From assembly GCA_973895155.1 (NCBI GenBank), contig OZ316892.1:27280001-27344000 (forward strand): DNA of 64,000 bases. The letters run 5' to 3'. Shown here in pieces: positions 11,755 to 24,135 of the stretch (position 1 is the first letter of the stretch; each line of letters starts with the position of its first letter). The DNA is from Marsupella aquatica (Eukaryota; Marchantiophyta). Both the position numbers and the translations under genes were made by a program. Below the pieces are notes generated by a model. That model saw nothing but the letters and a program-made list of their open reading frames with translations. It was not told the origin of the DNA and made no database searches.

Positions 11755-13199
11755 TCATCGTAATTCGTGAACCTCGAAAGGATTGCACGCTTGATCATTT
11801 CCACACCGACGTGTCCCGTTTTCATCGTCTCGACGTGCTATTCTTGACGTAGAGTTGCATGCTGTACGACCGGTAGAATCCAGAAATCAGTCGCATTGTT
11901 GTGAATGGCGAGATTGTACTGGAAGATGCGCTGAGCAAGACAGTTGTCTCAGGTCTTTCTTCACGACATAGCTGCTCCAGCTACTGAACTGAATTGGAAC
12001 GAGTGGTGTGGGTCTCAGCCAGCATTCGCAATGTGCGAGTCGGCTGTCTACTCACATCTGCGTAACAGGAAGTGTCTGTCATTAATTTAATAATGAAGAC
12101 GGTGCTTTACACGGAGATACCGGTAGTCCTAGCCCGGTTCGCGGGGGAACGGTAAACCTCAAAATACGTTTTCATTTAGGAAATAACGCGTGAGCATATT
12201 ATACTTTATTTATTCATTCTAAGTTTAAAACATTGTATACTGAAACGTTAAAACCTTAAGACCAGGATACTTAACACATTGTTACAATTATGACATGACT
12301 ACGTTTCTAGGTTTGTCATAGAGTGTTCCTAAATTTGACGTGACTGCATTCTTTCTGGTATGCATATGGACCTAAATTTGTTTTGATAATCGGGCCTTAT
12401 TTTTTAATAATTTAACATTTTGTGCTCATCAACTAAGATGAGAGCACTGAATTATGGGCTATGCTTTTGTCAATCCATGCCAATCTGCACTTATTCGTGT
12501 TTTTCTATCGTTTTCCCCCTTTTGAGGATCTCTTGCCTTTGATGTTTTGGAATGGATCTTTGTTCTTGGTAGTATTTACATATGTGCATATAACTTTTGA
12601 GCTTTCGAAAGGTGTATATATTGAAAAAGGACACTGACATGAATTTTTCTGGAAACCCAATTCACCTCAGAAAACGATAGTAGCTAATCTATATCCCATG
12701 CAAACTCAGCAAAAGAAATTTATTGGTCCCCCTATGATTCTACAAGTGACAACTATTTTATAGATCCCATGCAAACTCAGCAAACTAATTTTTTTAGCAC
12801 ATAGGCTTTGAGAGTCTTACTGTAGGTAGTGTGACCGTGAAGTCGGGCATGTCAAAACACGGCTTCAACTGAGGACATGAAGTGTTTTTATGGCCAAGAC
12901 AAATATGCTGCAAGGTACCTAAACTGAGTTACTGCCCAGGACATAAATGTTTTTACAACCAATACAAAACATGTTAGAAGCTACCAAAATATGTGCCCCA
13001 TATGGATACGGATCATATATCCAAAACCCCACATTATAAGATCTTGCCTACAGTAGTGCTCTGACACACTCTCCTGTATAACATCAAATCAGATCTCTCA
13101 CAATCCTATTAGAGTGCATGTGATCACTCATAAATGTACTGATGACCCTGTAAAGGTTGACCTAAGTCACTTTGCTACCATTTTTTGCCGTATTTGAAG
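11755..13199. other. Gene-free stretch after the polyphenol oxidase
   Basis: 3' flank of the polyphenol oxidase followed by AT-rich sequence. A short direct repeat (ATCCCATGCAAACTCAGCAAA) occurs near 12697 and 12765. No gene is supported. Confidence 0.45.
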
Positions 13200-13520
13200 T
13201 GACGGGCAACTTGCCAAGTTACCGGGCACGTAAACTCGGCATTTCCCGGGTGAACATCGGTCCAAATGCCGGATATTCCTTGTTATTCCCCGGGCAAGGA
13301 TAAACCGGGCCGGGCAGGAATAGGCCGGGACAGGCCGGGATAGGTCGGGACAGGCCAGGGGAGAGGCCGGGAGAGGCCAGGAGAGGCTGGGACAAGCCGA
13401 GGTTGGGGCCAGGACAGGCCGGGGTCGGGCCGGGACAAGGTCGAGGCGGGGTGTGAGCCAGCCGGGGCCCGGAGGTCATGGCCGGGCAGGGCCGGGAAGT
13501 CTAGATCGGCCTGGCCGGGA
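13200..13520 (+). repeat. GGGCCGGGA-rich minisatellite, copy A
   Basis: A GC-rich island in AT-rich surroundings built of short variants of AGGCCGGGACAGGCCGGGAT. The same motif family forms the islands at 27912-28541 (opposite strand) and 46325-46580. Repeated GGG runs make it a candidate G-quadruplex former. The Pro/Gly-rich frame on the minus strand is a translation of the repeat. Confidence 0.75.
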
Positions 13521-14640
13521 CGGTCCAGGTGACGAGTTGCGGACTCTAAAGCCTCTATTTGTCAGGCAAACACAGTAAAATTTAACACAATGTATACTAC
13601 TTCACTAAACCAATCAGATGGTGTTGCTCAGGAAGAACACATCTAAAGTTTGATGTCAGTCACTAGTGTGGTTGTTACCAAGATTTGTTTAACACGTGTA
13701 AAACTTGTGAGAATGACACTGCTAGAAAGTTTGACTGAATATATTTCCTGACAATGTTATATGGACAAGACACCTGACCAGACAAAAGTTGCTTTTATAA
13801 AATTGATAATTATATCACCGTCCAAAAGACTCATAATTTATTTACACTAAATGGAAAAAACAACGGGTGGGTCCTCCTGGTTGCTGTCCCCTCACGTGCA
13901 TGGTGACAAGGAAGGATCCTCGTGGATCCTCACAAATGGGCGCCTGGACCTCCCAATTTAACGAATGTGCTCTATTTGCACTAGCCCTCCCCTTAGTCAG
14001 CTAGTTTCCTTTTTCGTCTTTGCCTCAGGTCTTGCTTCCCTCCTTCTCTGGCGAGGGAATACAGTCTGTAAGATAACCAGTGTAAAAATAAGCAGGACCT
14101 CTTAATTTTATGGTTTTCAATCATTATTGGACAACTAAATTTTGATTTTAGAGCTATATGGTGAATCCACCTTTCAGATGTTGTCTTATTCAAAAAAATT
14201 GTGTCATGTATTTTTATTTCAATGTGCCTTATCAAGGGGTATCCTTTCTATCATATAGATTTTTAAATGATTTTTGGATTCCTTTAATTTTTGGTATCTT
14301 AGAGAATTTTGAACTCATTTTGGCAGCCTGTTTAATTTTTAAACTTTGTAATCTCTTAGATTAACCAACAACTTTAATTTCTATCACTTGTACAAAGTTT
14401 TTAACTCTTCTCATGACAGAGAGAAAAAGTGAAATGTGAACACATGGTGTCCTAAGTTCCCCTAAAGGCTTTCTTTCCTAAGTTTATGGTTTTATTGAAT
14501 TGAGTGTCATTAATAAGGGATGTTGAATTAATAAGTGCACTCATAGTAGCACCTTTGTATCATAGCACTTGACTGTACTTTTCATTGGTCATTCACCATG
14601 TGATTTTCTTTGCATATGCTCTATTTATATTATTTTATTC
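13521..14640. other. Gene-free stretch
   Basis: AT-rich with only short chance frames; nothing further recognised. Confidence 0.45.
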
Positions 14641-14830
14641 CTTGGGGAATCATTCATCGGATTCTTAGAACCACGTGTGATCAAGCAAATGAAGGGTATT
14701 TAAAACTCTGCCCAATTAATAATTATAATCACAAATTTGTAATGAAGGTGATTTTTTAAATTCTTATCTCATTTTATAATTACACTAAGGGTTTTTTATT
14801 TGGTCCAAAATAGTATTTTTATTTCTATGC
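14641..14830. repeat. Dispersed AT-rich repeat, copy 2
   Basis: Shares GAATCA-TC, GGATTCTTAGAA, CAAATGAAGGGTA and AATAATTATAATCA, in order, with the copy near position 65. Borders are unclear. Confidence 0.35.
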
Positions 14831-15176
14831 AAGGGTATTACCCTATAGTGTATGCCACGTGTCACTAGCGTATTGGTCCATGTGTCACTTGCTTAGCGTA
14901 ACTAGGTCATGTATTAGTAGTTTAATTTTTTACAATGGGATTGGCGGTTAAGCAAGAACTATACATGTGCACTGATCATGTCTTAGTATTGTATATGCAA
15001 TACTTTATAAGGACACAAGTGATTTTACAGTGAGTTTCCAAAATACTTATAAATGACTCAAGGGTGTTTTTAATATATTGAAAATTATTTATTATATTTT
15101 TCAAGGGTCTTTTAAATTTGTCAAATTAGAAGGGGCATGTAACATGTAAGTGTTCATAGGGGTATTAGGAGTTTTA

Positions 15177-15235
15177 GCTTTATTAGGGTATCCTAGTTCT
15201 ACTTTGGTATTTAGTGAATACCACCCTAATAAAGC
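15177..15235. repeat. 13-bp inverted repeat
   Basis: GCTTTATTAGGGT (15177-15189) and ACCCTAATAAAGC (15223-15235) are perfect inverted copies with a 33-bp spacer. It may be the core of a short foldback element; no target duplication was identified. Confidence 0.5.
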
Positions 15236-15259
15236 CCCATGGATTTATCCCAGCTCACA

Positions 15260-15381
15260 CTTAATATGTATTCTAGTTCTACTTTGGTATTTTATCCACT
15301 TACATATCACTGCAAGACAACTTAATATGTATTTTAGTTCTACTTTGGTATTTTATCCACTTACATATCACTACAAGACAA
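15260..15381 (+). repeat. Two-copy 61-bp tandem repeat
   Basis: CTTAATATGTATT...CACTGCAAGACAA is repeated directly (15260-15320 and 15321-15381) with two or so differences. A partial earlier copy (CTAGTTCTACTTTGGTATTT) lies near 15193. Confidence 0.8.
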
Positions 15382-16366
15382 AATATCAAACATGTTCCAT
15401 GACGAGCAAGCTATATGTACAATTTATTTCTACAAATAAAGAGAATTTGAAGTCCCCATAGACCATATGGTTGGTCTTTCAAACCCCCAAAGACCATAAT
15501 TTGACATTCACCAATTGAAATTATCACACCATTATGAGTGTTATTAGAGTATATTGTGTCATATGAGTTTATGGTTTCCATATGTGTGCTATATGAGCCG
15601 ATATTGTTCAATTGATTTTTGGAGGGATACTTATCCCTTGTGGTGCCTCACAGCCCTCATCTTTCAATGTTGAGCTTTGAGCACAAGCTTTGGTTGCTAT
15701 GGTGTGGCTAGCCAGATTAGTGTATATAAACATGGATTCCTTGAGTGCAAGGTGCGTGTGGCTCGACATATGTGTGTGATCGGATCGAGCATGATCAAGT
15801 GTGGGTTTTGGATATGGGTGGACATGAATTCCACTTGTAGCTCATTTGTTTGTGTGTGTTTGTATCTATGTTTGAATGTGTGTGACAAGCAATGTATGTT
15901 GTGTGGTGATGTGTATACACTCCCATACACTCTACAACATTGGTAAAAGGTAAATATGTCGGCATAAAGATAGGCCCGTAGTTGTAACAAAATAACAAAC
16001 TAGTAGTAGATAGTGATAATTAATTGGAAGTGCTCAAATGTAATCTATGACATCATTGTTACCGGTACTAACGTTCACACTCTTCTGAATAGTAGAATGA
16101 TGGTGATCACCTATTGGAAGCCATCATGTACTATCCTCACTCTTGATCAAACCATATCGGAAGTATGCAATGCACCTAGTTCTGGTTGTATAGATCGAGG
16201 ATGATACCGCAAAAATCTTGTTTCTGAAAAAAGGTAAAAAGAAAAGAAAAAATCATTTTTAATTATTTTGTCATTAAAGATATTCTAATTCACAATATTG
16301 TCACTATTTTTTTTATATTTATAAAAATGTCACAGTTTCATATAAGGATGACAAGTTTAGTAATCA

Positions 16367-16507
16367 GGAAACCATATACCAAAATAGTGGTATTTTTGTA
16401 AATACAAAAAAATAATGACAAAATTATAAATTCAAACAGGAAACTATATACAGAAATAGTGGTATTTTGTAAATACAAAAAAAAAAAAAATTATTATAAA
16501 TTCAAAC
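16367..16507 (+). repeat. Two-copy ~70-bp tandem repeat
   Basis: AGGAAACCATATACC...AAATTCAAAC and AGGAAACTATATACA...AAATTCAAAC are adjacent direct copies differing mainly in the length of an A-run. Confidence 0.75.
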
Positions 16508-16699
16508 ATCTTTACTCACAATGTGAAAGAAGAAAAGCACACCATGGAATCAAATTGTGTTGACATGCACACGAGAGATACCTAAATGCAGGATGTCGGT
16601 ACTTAACCATAGCCTCAGCGATGCATCTCAAAGCTTGTAAAAGTTGATTATGCTCCGCAAGCTTTAAACTGGAGCAACAATATGTCACCTCCATACAGA

Positions 16700-17600
16700 A
16701 GAAGCATGTGACGCACTAATACGAACTCTGCCAGACTTTGCAGATGTACGCACAACGACGAATCTCTGCCAAACTGTGCAGATGTAGGCCATGTCATTCC
16801 ATTCAAAGTTGAAAGAGAATATGTTGTATGCACAAACAAACTTTTGAGAATCTCTGCCGAACTGTGCAGATGTAGGCCATGTCATTGCATTCAAAGTTGA
16901 AAGAGAATATGTTATATGCACCAACACACTTTCGAGTCGCAGAATGGAGTCCATGTGAATTGACTGAAGAAATGAACCAGTGAAAAAGAGAATGGAGAAA
17001 GGAAAGGAATGGAATGGAAAGGAGAAATTAACCTACAATTGGCAGTTGCTTTGTTGTGTAGCCCTACGCAAATCAAAGAATTGAATATTTCCGAAACAGC
17101 AGATCCAAAGTCTTCAATATTTTGGTACTGATCTCCCGTACTTGGACATGCTCCATGAATGAATGGGATTTCTAACAGGCTTTTCAATTTCTTTGTTCTG
17201 TTAGTGGCTCTATCCTGGACACCTCCTCTGTCATCAACTCTTGCCCCACGAAGATTATGCGATCACCATCACTTTGCAGGGTTGCTTGTTAACACAGCTG
17301 CAAGAGGACTTCGCATCACTTAGGGATTCCAGCTAAATCTTGTGCATAATCACGTTCTTAGCAGTACGACGATACCAATGATATAGGAGCATGATCAAAC
17401 TGCCATTACAAACAACGAACGTTAAATCATTTGATGTGCCTATGGACTGCAATACTTTCAGAATGTGTTCGGTGTCGAAAACGGCTACAATTCCACCACC
17501 AGCTACTGTATTGTACTTGAATCTTTCATAGTTTTGATTACATACTGAAGATGTGTGCCTAACATGGTAACCAGCGTTTACAAATTTGCGGTTGTTCAAT
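16700..17600 (-). pseudogene. Decayed coding remnant, possibly RecA/RAD51-paralogue (XRCC2-like)
   Basis: Three minus-strand segments look protein-like in order. Near 17500-17340: AGGGIVAVFDTEHILKVLQ, then LTFVVCNGSLIMLL. Near 17200-17035: a piece ending EIFNSLICVGL before a plausible GT donor. Near 16830-16760: a piece with MAYICTVWQRFVVVR. FDTEH, the Cys-x2-SL-x2-LL strand, and a W-x2-FV block followed by basic residues occur in this order in XRCC2-type RAD51 paralogues. No Walker A motif, complete exon chain or start was found. An 88-bp tandem duplication, not a multiple of 3, breaks the last piece. If real it is a pseudogene or a gene whose exons were not fully traced. Confidence 0.25.
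16761..16936 (+). repeat. Two-copy 88-bp tandem repeat
   Basis: AATCTCTGCC starts at 16761 and again at 16849; each copy continues with ACTGTGCAGATGTAGGCC and AAGTTGAAAGAGAATATGTT. A short third partial copy lies to the left (16733-16755). The 88-bp period shifts any reading frame crossing it. Confidence 0.85.
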
Positions 17601-18246
17601 CTGTGGGTTCCTTCCCGATTCCTCCTAGCTTTTCCTCATTTTGTCCTCGAGGTATTGTAAGTACAGACCGAGAAGGCCGCATCTCCCTCTCCGAGCATGC
17701 TAATGCTTACCCTAAACGGTTCATAGCTCCAAGAGAAAATACCACTTGATACATGATCACAAAATTTGTGCGTAAGACAAACATTGTGACGGCGACAAAC
17801 ACAACATGTGACTCACATCAATGCAAGATTCAACATCACGCCTTACATCAACCTGAAACTTTTGACAGTATAAGATTTACAAGATAACAAAATTGAGAAA
17901 GTCCCGTCATCAATCCAGTAGTTTAAGCGTTAATATCTGACCGCTTCAAAAAGCCACAAGTCAGCATTCAGTATCTAGACGGTTGAGACGGTACATGTTG
18001 TTACTATACATTGTATGAAGCAATCTACCGGTTTGTCCAAAATTTTGTTCATTTCTCATCTACAAAATTGTTACTTACTGGGCATAATCATGAACAGAAT
18101 GTATGCTTCAAAAGTCGTTGAATCTGAAACCCAACTGTGTTCGTGAAACACCTGTCTACAAACTGAATGTGTAGGTGGTGTCGTGAGACTCCGTCTGTCT
18201 GACATACCCTATGACAAAGAATGAACTGTACCAGTAGGTAATTTTA
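17601..18246. other. Gene-free stretch, probably 3' flank of the CBS gene
   Basis: No frame or repeat of note. It lies immediately downstream of the minus-strand CBS gene and should include its 3' UTR. Confidence 0.4.
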
Positions 18247-19897
18247 TCAGACCTTCTTATGAAACACAGAGAGAATGTCGGAGAAAGCCACAAGGCCCAT
18301 CAGCGAGCCCTGATCATCGGTTATCCACACACGGTGAATATGATTCTGCAAAGCAAGGGCCATCACTTCTCCCAATGGTGTGGACAATCGGCATGTCACT
18401 GGTGGTTTTACTTGCCACACATTGGTTTCTGGATTCATAGCTGCCCCGGCTCCGAAGTGCTTTGAAACCCATACCTTTTGGGCCCACTCGAGCACAGAAA
18501 TAGAGGACCATGAACTCAGGGCGTCACTGTTGCTGACGCAGCCACGCAGATCACTCGCTGAAATTGTCCCAACTAGTTTCCTGCCTTCTCCCTGCGCTCC
18601 CTCAATCACAGAAACGAAGTAAATAACACGACTCAAACAGATAATTAAAGTTCCAAAGATCCCATTGAAGGCAATTTAGACTCCCCATCTGAGAGTCTTT
18701 ACCAACCTAAAAGAACAGAAAGATATTATTATTCATGATAATTCGGAGAATAACAAGTGACACAGAGCTCATGACACAATTAGAGAGATCTATCGTGACA
18801 AGCAAATTATCCTAGAGAGCAACACTTGAAAGAGACCATGACCAAAGTTAGTCAAGTTTAGCCTAAAACATCCTCACAAACACGAGAGATTGCTTGTGAG
18901 GAACATTAACAGTTTTCTATTTAGTAGATGTGATCAGGGATGCTTGAGAGACGACAAAATAAGAAAGTCCATTGGTTCAGATACAGCTTTGATTTCTTTC
19001 ATTGAAAAGTACGTTCATTCAAAATAACACAGATTTCAATAACATGACACAAAGTATCAATACGAAGGCAAGCTCACATTGATTAAGGTGGATTCCGTGT
19101 CCAATGTCGGATCGGCTTGCACGATGGGTACAGCAGGGAGCAAGGTGCTAGCCATGCACTTGAATGCATGCATTACAGGCATCGTGTGAGGTACAGCATA
19201 TACGCTTCGCTTCACTGCTCCAATATCAGCAATGCTTATAGTCAGAAACTTATCTAGGAGCTTGGCATGGTCCAGTATGAATTGCAGAATGTCCGTTTGT
19301 GTCAAGATGTGGTAGCCAGATGAGGCCTCCATTGACTCTACACCCAGGACATCTTTCTCGCTCTCAAATGGAACCAGTACACGATGAACGCCTTTGCTCA
19401 TAGGCTCGATGGCATCATAAACCCTGTACGAGACAAAAAGTAGCTATGTCAATTTCATCATAAAACAGACATTGGAACGATTGAAAGCAATCCGAGGGAT
19501 GGATCACTCACGAAGTGCTGGGGCCAATGGTCCACAGATTCAGGCTTTCGATGGAGTGACCGATGACCTTCGAGACGGGGGCGCTCATCTGAGCATTGTC
19601 GTCCACAATATGCACGAGAATGTCCATCACGCTAACCATCCCAATGTAGTGCTTTCTCACAGCCCCAGTACACTTATCCGCCTCCACAATTCTCGTGCCA
19701 CCGGCGCCGATCCACTGCCCCGGCGGAGCAGCCACGACCACGGCAAGAATGTCATGCGCATACATCGTGTTCAAGGTGTCTCGCACGCTTGCATTGAACG
19801 GAACTTCGATCAGCCGCCTGAGGTTTTTCACGATTTGAAGTACAGAGCTGTTCTTGAGGAGCTCCAGCACCTCCTTTATACTGCCCTCCACCGGCAT
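18247..19897 (-). CDS. CBS-domain protein, PV42/SNF1-related kinase gamma-like
   Basis: Three exons, each joined with GT-AG sites and preserved phase: 19512-19897, 19078-19423 and 18247-18600 (total 1086 nt, 361 residues plus TGA). Exon 1 ends before GTGAGT; exon 2 begins after CTCGTACAG and ends before GTGAGC. The exon 3 acceptor could lie 9 nt further on without changing frame. The product has repeated CBS-type strands: GMVSVMDILVHIV in exon 1, ILTQTDILQFILDHA in exon 2, then KLVGTISASDLRG and LMGLVAFSDILSVF in exon 3. The arrangement resembles Arabidopsis PV42a/b, described as SNF1-kinase gamma-like proteins that bind adenylates through paired CBS motifs. No catalytic domain. No signal or membrane segment, so cytosol or nucleus. 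The start at 19897 is the first in-frame ATG; extra 5' UTR exons are possible. Confidence 0.85.
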
Positions 19898-20834
19898 GAT
19901 GGGGACCCCGTTTCCTCACCAGAGGTAATCTCCAAGATAGGAATTTGCTCCTCTACTCCGACTGACTCTTCCTCCTTGGCTCTACAATTCCGTCTCAGTA
20001 AAACTTAGTTCGTGAAATGAAAAAATGTCCGGGATGTGGTTTTCAATAAAGACTTCAAATGTTTGAAAACATTCAATGTGAAGGGAGTGTTCCCTCCTGG
20101 ATTAGTTTGGTTGAATGCCAAAACTACTGTTCTGCGCGTCTAGAAGTGAACAGCCACACAATCGGTTCCTGCAAAGGAGGAGTGCAGCTTCCCTTCTCCT
20201 GTGACCTTTCCGTCTCCGCTTATAATATTGTGCTGAAACTAGAAACCCCTCTTCTTGTAACTTTGAGAATTGTCTTTCATAGCTTCCCACCCAAAGTCCC
20301 TTCTCCAATGCCAGGGCCAGCAATCAGTTCACAATCGAGCAGTGCTTCGACTGTCTCTCCTTGGGGAGAGTTAATGGGAACGAATACACTGTATACCTCA
20401 CTCTTGGCCTAAATGCAGAGATGGTGCAGGGCTCTCAAGCAGCGGGAGCGGCGGAAGGCAGGCGACAAGTTGGGCGGTCCATCTCAATCCGGTCAGCCCC
20501 CAACACACATGAAGGTTTTGGCTTACGGTTATGCACAGATACTTCGTCCATCTTAGCCCCCGAACTTCACCGAATGACCGAACGTGATCTTGTCAATCAG
20601 ACAGATATCTGAACGCGACCTCGGTGATGACGTTGTTGGGAAACGGGCTCCTCGCGTAAACCAGGAGCAGAGATATCCCAAAGTGGTCGACCGTGCATTA
20701 CCAGGCAAATCTCTTTCCTCAAATTGATAACAAGATTCTGACGCCTACGGATCAAATGTCCGCAACGCAGAGCTAAATCCGCAGATCAATATGTCGACGG
20801 GTACGTCCGCAAACCCTGTGGAACAAGGGCCGAG

Positions 20835-21547
20835 GAAAGCTTATCGAAGTGGCCAGCAGGCAAGAACAGTTATCTAGAGAACTTGACAGACACAACCTGG
20901 AAGCCCCTTCTTAATTCCACAAGCTGCAAAACTCCGGTGCCACAAGAAATGCGCAGAAGGAATTCTAACGACACGCAAGGAAGATACAAGGACGGTGCGC
21001 AGAAGAGGAGAATGGGTCAAGCAGTAAACAAACATCCAGGAACTAAAATCTTTTAACCTGCGCACATTCAATGGCACAAACTCCCACACTCCAAACAACA
21101 GCGACACTTTCTCTCTTCGATCAGAGTCACGACTTACCCCTTTCACTCATACTCAATAATCCGCACCAACTAACAAAACAGGGGAAAACATAAGAAAGCT
21201 TATCGAAGTGGCCATCAGGCAAGAACAGGCTTCTAGAGAACTTGACAGGCATAACCTGGAAGCCCCCTTCTCAATTCAACAAGCTGCAAAACTTCGGTGC
21301 CACAAGAAATGCGCAGAAGACACGCAAGGAAGATACAAGCACGGTGCGCAGAAGAGGAGAATGGGTCAAGCAGTAAACAAACATCCAGGAACTAAAATCT
21401 TTTAACCTGCGCACATTCAATGGCACAAACTCTCACACTCCAAACAACAGAGACACTTTCTCTCCTCGATCATAGTCACGACTTACCCCTTTAACTCACA
21501 CTCAATAATGCGCACCAACTAGCAAAACAGGGGAAAAAATAAGAAAA
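20835..21547. repeat. 359-bp tandem duplication upstream of the CBS gene
   Basis: GAAAGCTTATCGAAGTGGCC starts at 20835 and again at 21194; each copy continues through CAAGAACAG, TAGAGAACTTGACAG, AACCTGGAAGCCCC, TCAAGCAGTAAACAAACATC and ACAGGGGAAAA. Copy 2 lacks about 11 bp (GAATTCTAACG) present in copy 1, and otherwise differs by scattered substitutions. It lies 0.9-1.7 kb upstream of the CBS start codon, so it could be in its promoter or 5' UTR region. No credible frame spans it. Confidence 0.9.
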
Positions 21548-23777
21548 AGCCGAAGATAGAGTCCAGACAACGCGTCCAGTTAGCAGCACCTGCACTGAAA
21601 TGACTCACTCCGTCACCCTCAACTCCACCTCAACAGAGAGAAACGAGACACAGACAGCCCAAACTCCCGACTGCGAAACTTCACACAACAGCCCTAGTAT
21701 CTCGTCATCGTACCCATCATTAGCAATGAGGTGAAGCTACTCACCAATGCAAGGCGGCAGCCGTGAGGCAGACTTCCTCCGGTCTTCGTCGTTCACCAAA
21801 TCTCGCTCTTCTCTCTAGCTCATTCGCCTCTGCGATGCAAAATAAATAAATCCAGGGCAAATCGTACCAGTCTTCTCCTGCTACACAAAATTCTACCGTT
21901 CTCACTCCTCGCTCAGTATTCTCTCGATCTTCCTTTTGTCATTCATTCATTCATTCAAGGCTAGTTACCATTCCACCAGATCTTGTTTCTGTCACTGCGC
22001 CTTTTCTCGAGGGAAAATGCTTTTGTTCGGCGTCACGTACATTTTGTTTCCTTTCTCAAACGTTCTTCTTCTTGAGAAATTTGGAAATGCCTGATGAGGC
22101 GCGGGACAACGTACTGATGACGTGGAAGGCGATGCCACGCGCTTGCCACTTGGTCTGAGCAATGGGGCAATGACACGTTCACAGGGACTGACTAAGCTCC
22201 GTAACTGCTTCGTTTTCTTGTTGTTTTGCGTGAAATAATGAATTTAAATAATTATTTTTCGTACGAGCCTCATTATTCCTTGGTTTCTTGTCTTTTTTGC
22301 ATGAAATGAGTTTATGTGAATATCACCCGTTCCTTGTTATTTTTGCATAAAATGATTTAATACTGTTATTTTTATGTCTGGCCTTATTACCTGTCCTTTG
22401 AACCGTAAATAGAGATGAGAAGAAAAAACACTTTGAAAAAAAAGGACTCCATGCTATTTATTCTTCATCTTTGCTTATCTATTTTTTGTGTGCACTTTCA
22501 TTTTTGCTCATCTGTTTTTTTTGTGTACACCTACACTTTCAATTATGCCATCAGTTACAGTAGTCAGGGTCTAGAGATTTCACTTTTGATTGGGCTTCAT
22601 TAATTAAATTATTATTACAATATCTAATTGAGCCCATTTCAGCTAATGGTCTGATTACAAAGTGTCATTTGGGTAAGAAGATTTCCTGGCCATTGGCTGA
22701 AAATATATTGTTTAGTCATGGTTTGATCAGCTTAAAGCACCTCCCCGTATGCCCTTCACCTTGCCTTGCATCCTCGCCCTGTATTCCTCCTCTTGCCCTC
22801 CCCTCCCCTCCATGCAATTGTGCAACGTTTGGGCACTGTGTAGATAAGTAAAAAGACAAAGAGTACAAGGTGGTACCCACAATGGTTAATGCCAACAATC
22901 AATGGATGATGACCTAAATCTAGTTGCCTACAATATATATCAAAGTGCCAAAAGACAAAAATGGCCAAATCCAGAGGGCAGGATCCCAAAGACAAAGCAA
23001 CCCAATAAAAGAAGGGAAGAAAATAGGGGAAGGCCCTAATAGGAGTTGTTGACTGCCTTCATTGTTTTTGCCACCTGGAACCCAGGGCAAAGTTAAGCCA
23101 TTGCCAAGTTGCTTCCCCATAGCACCCCCATTCACCTGCACTTTGGGGCTGATTGAGACTGAGTTGGATTGTGAACAAATCAGTTAATAAGGTCTGCCGC
23201 CAACAGCGTCCAGTCCAACTGCATTAATTGCTTAGCAAACCCTCACCCCCAACCTTGATGTTTACCAATTAATGTGCATTTCCTTGAGGTTTAAAATTCA
23301 CCATGCCACTGTACTTTAAGGGCTGACTTGTCACCAACTTCCTGACCAATTGTGCAATGGAGAGTGCCTTTTACCCACCTACTAAGGTACCCTGGTCTGG
23401 GCCCCGGGCCACCCTTTATGACAACCCTAACATATCCCAAACAAAAAAGGCTGGTCTCAATGAGTCGTGGGCAGACTGCATGGAGCAACTGGGCCAATGG
23501 GCAAAAGTCCCATGGTTTGGGTTGATTGATGAATCTTGTGGGTTAATTGCAAGGCTGATTTTGAGTTGTTTGATATCAACCATTTGCCCTTGTGAGAGTT
23601 TCCTGTAAACACTTGTTAAATATACTACTAGCCCAAAGCCCATGCATGCATTGCCCAATGGTCATTGCAATCATGTTGTTTTGTGACAATACACACAAAT
23701 ATCAAGGTATGGCAAAGAGGTGCAAGTGAGGGAAGGAAATGTTGTTGTTCCTGGTGTGTTGTCATTGCAGTCATGTT
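21548..23777. other. Gene-free stretch with a TCAT microsatellite
   Basis: TCATTCATTCATTCATTCA lies near 21941-21959. The rest is AT-rich intergenic sequence up to the Copia insertion, and the short frames show no domain. Confidence 0.45.
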
Positions 23778-24121
23778 TGTTAGATATTGCTCTAGTCTTG
23801 TGACTCTTGAGCTAATCACAGTTAGTCTAACTCGGGTTAGGACTTAGCTAATGTTAGCGGTAATGCTATTGTGCATATAGCCAGGGCTGATGCCAGACCC
23901 CGGTGGAACTTAGGCTCATTGTTACGGAGCTAGTTGAGAGATAGGGAGAGTTTGTGCTGTGGATGCTTGGTATGGCCGGTCGGCCTAGAGTGCAGTAAAG
24001 CTCTTGTGTGTTCCCGTGGACGTAGCCTCATGTGGAGGTGAACCACGTATCTCTCTGTGTCGACTCTTGTGCGTTGGATGGTTCATGGGCTTGCCGTTGC
24101 GAATGTCGTCTATGCTCAACA
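23778..24121 (+). repeat. 5' LTR of the Copia element
   Basis: 344 bp, TG...CA ends. It matches 29614-29957 except at seven positions. The promoter and poly(A) signals of the element should lie here but are not individually identifiable. Confidence 0.97.
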
Positions 24122-24123
24122 AG

Positions 24124-24135
24124 TGGTATCAGAGC
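24124..24135 (+). other. Primer binding site (initiator tRNA-Met type)
   Basis: TGGTATCAGAGC begins two bases after the 5' LTR. This is the standard plant Copia sequence complementary to the 3' end of initiator methionine tRNA. Confidence 0.93.

Noticed and set aside
19472-20008. 178-residue plus-strand frame
   Set aside because: Antisense shadow of exon 1 of the CBS gene, which has clear splice sites and domain similarity on the minus strand.
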